Shown: piece after piece, positions 59,995 through 64,000 of the stretch
Layout of the letters: each line of letters begins with the position of its first letter
Numbering within the stretch: position 1 is the first letter of the stretch
From: Paragordius varius
Lineage: Eukaryota > Nematomorpha
DNA: 64,000 nucleotides
NCBI GenBank assembly: GCA_964247055.1
Contig: OZ176052.1
Coordinates: 5,084,001-5,148,000, forward strand
Reading direction: 5' to 3'
Position numbers and translations under genes: made by a program
Notes under the pieces: generated by a model
The model's database searches: none
What the model was told of the DNA's origin: nothing
What the model saw: the letters and a program-made list of their open reading frames with translations, nothing else

Positions 59995-60025
<31 letters not shown>

Positions 60026-63000
60026 ACTTGTGGTGCGTGTGGTGCCATAGGCCATATGAAAACAAACAAAGTTTGCCCCCTGTATATTAAAACGCGCCAT
60101 TCCATAGCCATGACTCAAGAGGAACAAGAAGAATACGAAGGCAAAGCCATGGGCCAAATGGAAAGCGAAGCGCCCAGAGACCTTGTCAATGTTGAAGGAA
60201 CCAAAATTATACTTTCTAAAACGATTATACAACAGTATATAAATTACATACATACAAAGATAAAAAGCTATCAAGTAAGTAAGCAAGTATACTTTACGGT
60301 TAGTTTTTTTTAAAAATTTGAATTGTATCTAATATTTATTATTAATATTGACTCTAAAAGTGTTTTCCAAACTGGGAAATAGTATATTTTACGGTTAGTC
60401 TTACTACGAAGTTGAATTGTAATATTATCTGACACATGAAGGCTATAATACCTACTTGTCTACGTATAGCGTTGAAAAAATTATCAAGTTTTGTGGTTTG
60501 AATCCTTATGTTGTTGCTAAGGTCGATTCCGACTAACTGCAGCATTAAAAATATGTATTCTCGACTCAGTGCGATTATTATATCTAGCGTTTAGTTCGGA
60601 TAATGTTTGGTTTGTTTCTTTGAAAATTTTATCCATCTATAATTTTTAAATACGTTATCATAGCCATTTTTCACTTATACATTTTAATTGTTAATAAAAA
60701 TGATTTATAGCTTGGTTGTATTGTATAACGTTTAAGGATCATGGTTTTTTTAAGTATTACATTTTAAACAGATCTAGATCATATATAATGAAAAGAGTGT
60801 TGATTGGGCCATAATGAATAAAATTTTAGGACTTTTGAATATAATAATACAATAAATTAAATATATAATTTCATTATTTATGACACACCTTTTTTGTATA
60901 GCTATGATAATATCCGCAAAAAGGCGCTCATACTAAAGTTTCCAAAAACTATTACGCCCCAAGAGAAAAAGGAATTGGCTCGTAAGTATCGCCGTGAAAG
61001 TCTTCAATCACAAAATGGTATTGTTTCATTTTTTTACTGAATTACAGTTAATATTTCTAGATTTTTATAGAATTTATATATATATATATATACTTTAGCT
61101 GCCATGTTTAGAAAACATTTGGAGACAATTGATAAATCTGACCCCAGGTACAAAGATAAAAAATTGGCTCTTATGGAAAAATATGGAATAAAGATTAAAG
61201 AGAAATCTATTTCGGAAAATCATCCCGGCAAATTGACGAAATCAATTAAAAAACCTAGTCGTGGTAAATGTCTTAGAGATATTAGGGCTATGAAACGCCT
61301 TTATATAAATTTCATTATAAATTATATATATCGACTCATTAAAAAATAATTTATTATATCAAAGTTATATAACTATATTTTATTTTAATACTATTAAAGG
61401 AAGTATTATAAGTTTACACAAAGATGATTATCTTAAACGGCCTAATCAATCTAACAAAAGACGTGCCATTGATCCAGTGGTAACGCTATCAACCATGTTA
61501 GAGAGTGTATTGAATGAAATGCGCGATATGCCTGATACAACACCATTTCTCCATCCTGTTAATGCCAAAATAGTCCCCGATTATTACCAAGTATATGTGC
61601 AAATTTGATTTTAAAAAATTTGAAGTATTTAAGTTTTTAGTGATATAATATTATACAAATGTGTTATATGTAATAATAAAATAGTTTGTACATAAACCGA
61701 TGGATCTTCAAACCATGCGTGTTAAAATCCATAAACGGAAATACAAATCCAGAGAAGATTTTCTGGCAGATGCGACACAAATTGTGGAAAATAGTCGCAT
61801 TTATAATGGACCAGACCATCCTTTGACACGCACCGCTCAACTTATGCTCGAATTGTGTGCCATGAGGTAAATCCCAAAATATCTGTTAATTTATTTTGTT
61901 TAACTTTTTATCCATTAATTACAGAATAATGTTAACTAAAATTTTTAATGATAAATAGTTTTGTCAAAATGAACTTTATTTTTATATCTATGTTTCAAAC
62001 GATTAGGCGGTTGTTTTTATCAATAACATTTTTTATATAAATCATAGCTGAATTTTCGATACATCATTATTTTACCATGACCGCATTATTAAACAACAAA
62101 TTACCTTATAAGGGTATCTACCCTAAAGCAGTTTTAAATTTCAATATCTTTGAAAGTGTCCATGATATTGGTGTTTAAATTAAAAAATAATATATTACCC
62201 TACAAATAAAATTCTTTTTTTACCATAGATTAGCGGAAAAAGATGAGGGCTTCATGAAACTTGAAAAATCTATTAACCCGTTGCTGGACGAAGATGACCA
62301 GGTTGCGCTTTCATTCATTTTTGAAAGCATTGTACGGGATCGCCTCTTGTCAATGAATCAATTCCGTGTTTTTCACAGTCCAGTTAATCCCAAATTATTA
62401 CCCGATTATCATATCAAGGTTAAACGACCTATCGATTTGGAGACAATTGCTAATCGTACCAAAAAACATTATTATTCAAACAGGAACACTTTCCTTGCCG
62501 ATATAAGACGCATTGCAAGTGAGAATATATCGATACATATAATACGATAATTTTTTGACATGTAGCGTACATTTTATAACCCTTTTTTATTTACAACACA
62601 TAATATAACAAATAGCAAACAGTGAAATTTATAATGGTCCTCAAAGTCCATTTACCGAGTTGGCGTGGAAAATTTATAAAATAGCGGAGGAAGAGATTGC
62701 CCTTCAAGATGAACAAATTTCTGAGCTTGAGCGATCCTTGTTACTAATAACTGATTATGGGAGCAATACAATGGCCCTTGATACGGCTTCTGGTTTTGAT
62801 GATGTCTCATCGATTCCATCGCTGACAAATAGTACAAACACTTTTGATGATTTTACACAAAACATATCAGCCGATGAAGATGAAACAATCATAGGCTCAT
62901 CTCTTAACGAAAATGCTAGGGAACACATCCCTGAACTCTTGCTCGCTAGTGAAACAGAGGAACCAATCATAATGGATGATAGTGAGAGTCGCATGAGTTA

Positions 63001-64000
63001 CGGTATGGAATCTGAAACGAATTTTGACATTACTGCTACGTCTTGCGTAATGGATTCATCACAACCAGCCATAGCCAATGAATTTTCTAATCCTCCTCTC
63101 CCCTTACCCATTGCAGATCAATATGATACAATGATGTATAATCACGAGGAAACGGATGAGTTAACACGTCATATTCTGCCTCAAGAAACTCAAACAACAA
63201 TGTTTGAGGAGACAAATGGTAAATTTGGATTTGTTTTCTTAACAAATAAATTTAGCTTTTTAATGATTTACAATAACAAACTATTTTAAACCGGGTTGTT
63301 TGCATAATTAATAGAGCCTCCCCCATTTTCATAATGGGCTTTTTAAAATAGACAGTTTCCATAAAGTAATTTCTCATTCAGATTATGTTCATTCTGATTC
63401 TTATACATCATAATTTTTAAGTTGTCAAAAAATTTATTTATCTTTACCTTTATATAAATAATAATATATTTTTATACAAAAAACTGAGTTAATCAAAATT
63501 TCAATTTTATTTTTTTCACAAAAAACGATTAAGATGCGGATATTTATAATGGTGGTTATAGTAGGGGGCGGGAGGACACCTATGTAAAATGTAAATAATT
63601 TAAATAGATGGCATAATGGATCCGAATGAAGGTGAACATGATATAAAACAAAACGAAGATTCTTTGGCTATTCAGGATTTGCCTTCAACATCCTCCTCTG
63701 CATACATGTTGGCTTCTTACACCGATCAAACTGATCATGTAATTTCACCACAAGAAAATTTTGAACACATAATACAGGATACTTATAAATTTCCAGCGAA
63801 TGTCCAATCAGCTGATCAAGAAGCAAATGATGAGGAGGAGGACCCCTACATTCAATATTCTGGTATAAATTTTTTTGTTAAGTTATTAATGTCTGTGACA
63901 CATCAAGAAACCAGTTTTATTAAATTTAAGCCCTAATATATATATAAATGTTTTATAGATGATCCGAATATCGATCAGAATGCGAATAATTACAATTACT
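44543..64000 (+). CDS. TAF1: TAF1, largest TFIID subunit, 34 exons in window, 3' end outside
   Basis: Nuclear scaffold of TFIID. Exons: 44543-44800, 44824-44940, 44963-45199, 45240-45347, 46234-46575, 47403-47496, 47812-47883, 47964-48061, 48184-48252, 48536-48849, 50066-50432, 50708-50846, 51130-51269, 51425-51625, 51826-51979, 52049-52121, 52762-52982, 53274-53405, 53825-54066, 54592-54767, 58131-58354, 58651-58716, 58896-59001, 59235-59531, 59605-59686, 60023-60234, 60902-61017, 61099-61263, 61400-61590, 61685-61866, 62229-62518, 62616-63218, 63608-63862, 63959 to edge. All phases chain; 2128 codons so far against about 1870-1890 for the human protein. Domain order: N-terminal TBP-binding region ([14 protein letters not shown]), [17 protein letters not shown], the DUF3591/TAF7-binding core, [39 protein letters not shown] knuckle, two bromodomains and an acidic tail. 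The ATG at 44543 gives the conserved start FGNI region within ten residues. Confidence 0.97.
44801..45239 (+). other. Ultra-short first introns of TAF1 (23, 22 and 40 nt)
   Basis: Introns 44801-44823 (23 nt, contains an in-frame TAG), 44941-44962 (22 nt) and 45200-45239 (40 nt) have GT-AG ends. Splicing them yields [28 protein letters not shown] (a classic TAF1 block interrupted by the 22-nt intron) and [21 protein letters not shown]. Later introns of the gene are 69-3363 nt. Confidence 0.9.
46579..46880 (-). mobile_element. 3' fragment of an RTE-like LINE in TAF1 intron 5
   Basis: The minus-strand frame 46,870-46,604 encodes the C-terminal segment typical of RTE-type LINE proteins: [30 protein letters not shown] and [20 protein letters not shown]. 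On the plus strand it ends in (GGTT)n at 46,580-46,599, i.e. a (CCAA)n 3' tail on the element strand. Heavily 5' truncated, since only about 300 bp remain. The tail starts two or three bases inside the intron after TAF1 exon 5. No clear target duplication. Confidence 0.8.
49081..49330. other. Cluster of four strong hairpins in TAF1 intron 10
   Basis: A GC-richer island containing, in order, the stems ACTCCG/CGGAGT (loop gatt, near 49,118), TACCACGAAG/CTTCGTGGTA (near 49,140-49,182), GCCC/GGGC (near 49,211) and CTAATGATTT/AAATCATTAG (loop tac, near 49,226-49,250), followed by a G/C-rich end (cagcacaccggggcaggtgg). No hammerhead core (CTGANGA with GAAA) is complete on either strand and no tRNA box pair is clear. 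Could be a SINE, a MITE or a structured RNA. Confidence 0.5.
49660..49910 (+). repeat. AAGGGTAAA-type degenerate tandem repeat in TAF1 intron 10
   Basis: At least six spaced units related to TTTAAGGGTAAATTTGAA (near 49,700, 49,770, 49,803, 49,855, 49,876 and 49,890), the same unit as at 7,190-7,320 and flanking the hAT at 26,333. Confidence 0.5.
54862..55136. mobile_element. hAT-like MITE, 275 bp, in TAF1 intron 20
   Basis: Ends CAGTAGTTCCCAA on the left and, read inward from the right, CAGTGGTTCCAAACC match the common hAT terminal pattern. G-rich subterminal blocks (gggggcgggcacg, ggtgggacgtg) lie at both ends. The interior is short and has no transposase. No convincing 8-bp target duplication remains (left octamer CTATTACA or TATTACAG, right ACTTATAA). 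Confidence 0.65.
55270..58060 (+). mobile_element. Dead RTE-like LINE with inverted 5' segment, in TAF1 intron 20
   Basis: The right block (55,640-about 58,060) is in sense: end of the endonuclease, WNLWWS-type linker, reverse transcriptase pieces ([57 protein letters not shown]), a degenerate CxxC finger, then [28 protein letters not shown] and [10 protein letters not shown], ending in a (TTGA)n-like tail at about 58,048-58,060. The left block (55,270-about 55,633) is the more 5' endonuclease part, inverted (KIFICGDFN and [19 protein letters not shown] on the minus strand). 55,270-55,377 and 55,640-55,747 are the same 108 bp in opposite orientation. The frame is broken by several frameshifts and stops, and the catalytic YADD reads YADE, so it is inactive. 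Confidence 0.9.
59999..60022 (+). repeat. (AT)n run forming the 3' splice site of TAF1 exon 26
   Basis: About ten AT dinucleotides end in ATAG directly before the exon that starts [13 protein letters not shown] similar AT tract precedes TAF1 exon 28 (61,077-61,092). Confidence 0.8.
60023..60234 (+). other. TAF1: TAF1 zinc-knuckle exon
   Basis: Encodes [18 protein letters not shown] (CX2CX4HX6C: C1446, C1449, H1454, C1461), then [18 protein letters not shown] and [14 protein letters not shown]. This is the TAF1 zinc knuckle implicated in promoter DNA binding. The donor is placed at CA|GTATAT because joining to the next exon then gives [20 protein letters not shown], aligned without gaps to the human sequence. 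The open frame continues about 70 nt past it. Confidence 0.9.
61400..61866 (+). other. TAF1: TAF1 first bromodomain (exons 29-30)
   Basis: Reads [60 protein letters not shown] and [20 protein letters not shown]. The acetyl-lysine-binding Asn (N1712) and the Tyr of PDYY (Y1669) are kept, and the shelf keeps PF. The intron falls inside the ZA loop. An acetyl-lysine reader function is expected. Confidence 0.93.
62229..62700 (+). other. TAF1: TAF1 second bromodomain (exons 31-32)
   Basis: Reads [75 protein letters not shown] and [20 protein letters not shown]. The binding Asn (N1835) and first Tyr (Y1792) are kept. The shelf Pro of the usual WPF/PF motif is Val (V1779-F1780) and the second Tyr of DYY is His. 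Confidence 0.92.
62700..64000 (+). other. TAF1: TAF1 acidic C-terminal tail (continues beyond window)
   Basis: Asp/Glu/Ser-rich, low-complexity sequence after the second bromodomain (for example [45 protein letters not shown]), in three exons up to the window edge. Acidic tails are usual in animal TAF1. No stop codon is reached. Confidence 0.85.

Noticed and set aside
62755-62994. Minus-strand frame over the TAF1 tail
   Set aside because: Complement of the acidic Ser-rich tail, giving Ser/Leu-rich nonsense.

Overview
This is a strongly A+T-rich (by eye about three quarters A+T) animal nuclear DNA window with intron-rich genes. All four genes belong to metazoan families: an ULK1/2-type autophagy kinase, an aminergic-like rhodopsin-family GPCR, a family 31 beta-1,3-galactosyltransferase and TAF1 with two bromodomains. 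Reading frames join across GT-AG introns in the standard code. The first introns of the ULK and TAF1 genes are only 22-56 nt, while later introns run to several kb. That 5'-short/3'-long gradient is what I remember being described for schistosome flatworms, and introns of about 26 nt are described for dicyemids. With an aminergic-like receptor present, I favour a flatworm-like or other very AT-rich lophotrochozoan, but the sequence does not settle the taxon.

Layout. 1-385: end of a dispersed repeat (family A). 818-12071 (+): complete ULK gene, 28 exons, 1099 residues. 12072-22014: about 10 kb with no convincing gene, holding several dispersed-repeat copies and a small hAT-type MITE. 22015-33180 (+): complete GPCR gene, 8 exons, 802 residues; its 4.8-kb first intron holds two non-autonomous DNA transposons with perfect 8-bp target duplications. 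33330-37352 (-): galactosyltransferase gene, three exons seen, first coding exon not found; its long intron holds a satellite-like tandem array. 38217-40232: decayed hAT transposon with perfect target duplications. 40241-43779: mostly repeat debris, including a long foldback element. 43780-44440: second good copy of family A, ending about 100 bp before the TAF1 start. 44543-64000 (+): TAF1, 34 exons joined in one frame (2128 codons so far), running off the right edge. TAF1 introns carry two RTE-like LINE fragments, a hAT-type MITE and a cluster of strong hairpins.

The genes are unrelated in function: autophagy initiation, amine-type signalling, Golgi glycosylation and core transcription. The only structural link is the tail-to-tail arrangement of the GPCR and the galactosyltransferase, whose stop codons lie 149 bp apart and whose candidate poly(A) signals imply overlapping 3' ends. 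I recognised no retrovirus, LTR element, Polinton or toxin gene. Every exon boundary below was placed by hand from splice signals, frame continuity and family alignment from memory. For ULK, the GPCR and TAF1 the phases chain without conflict.
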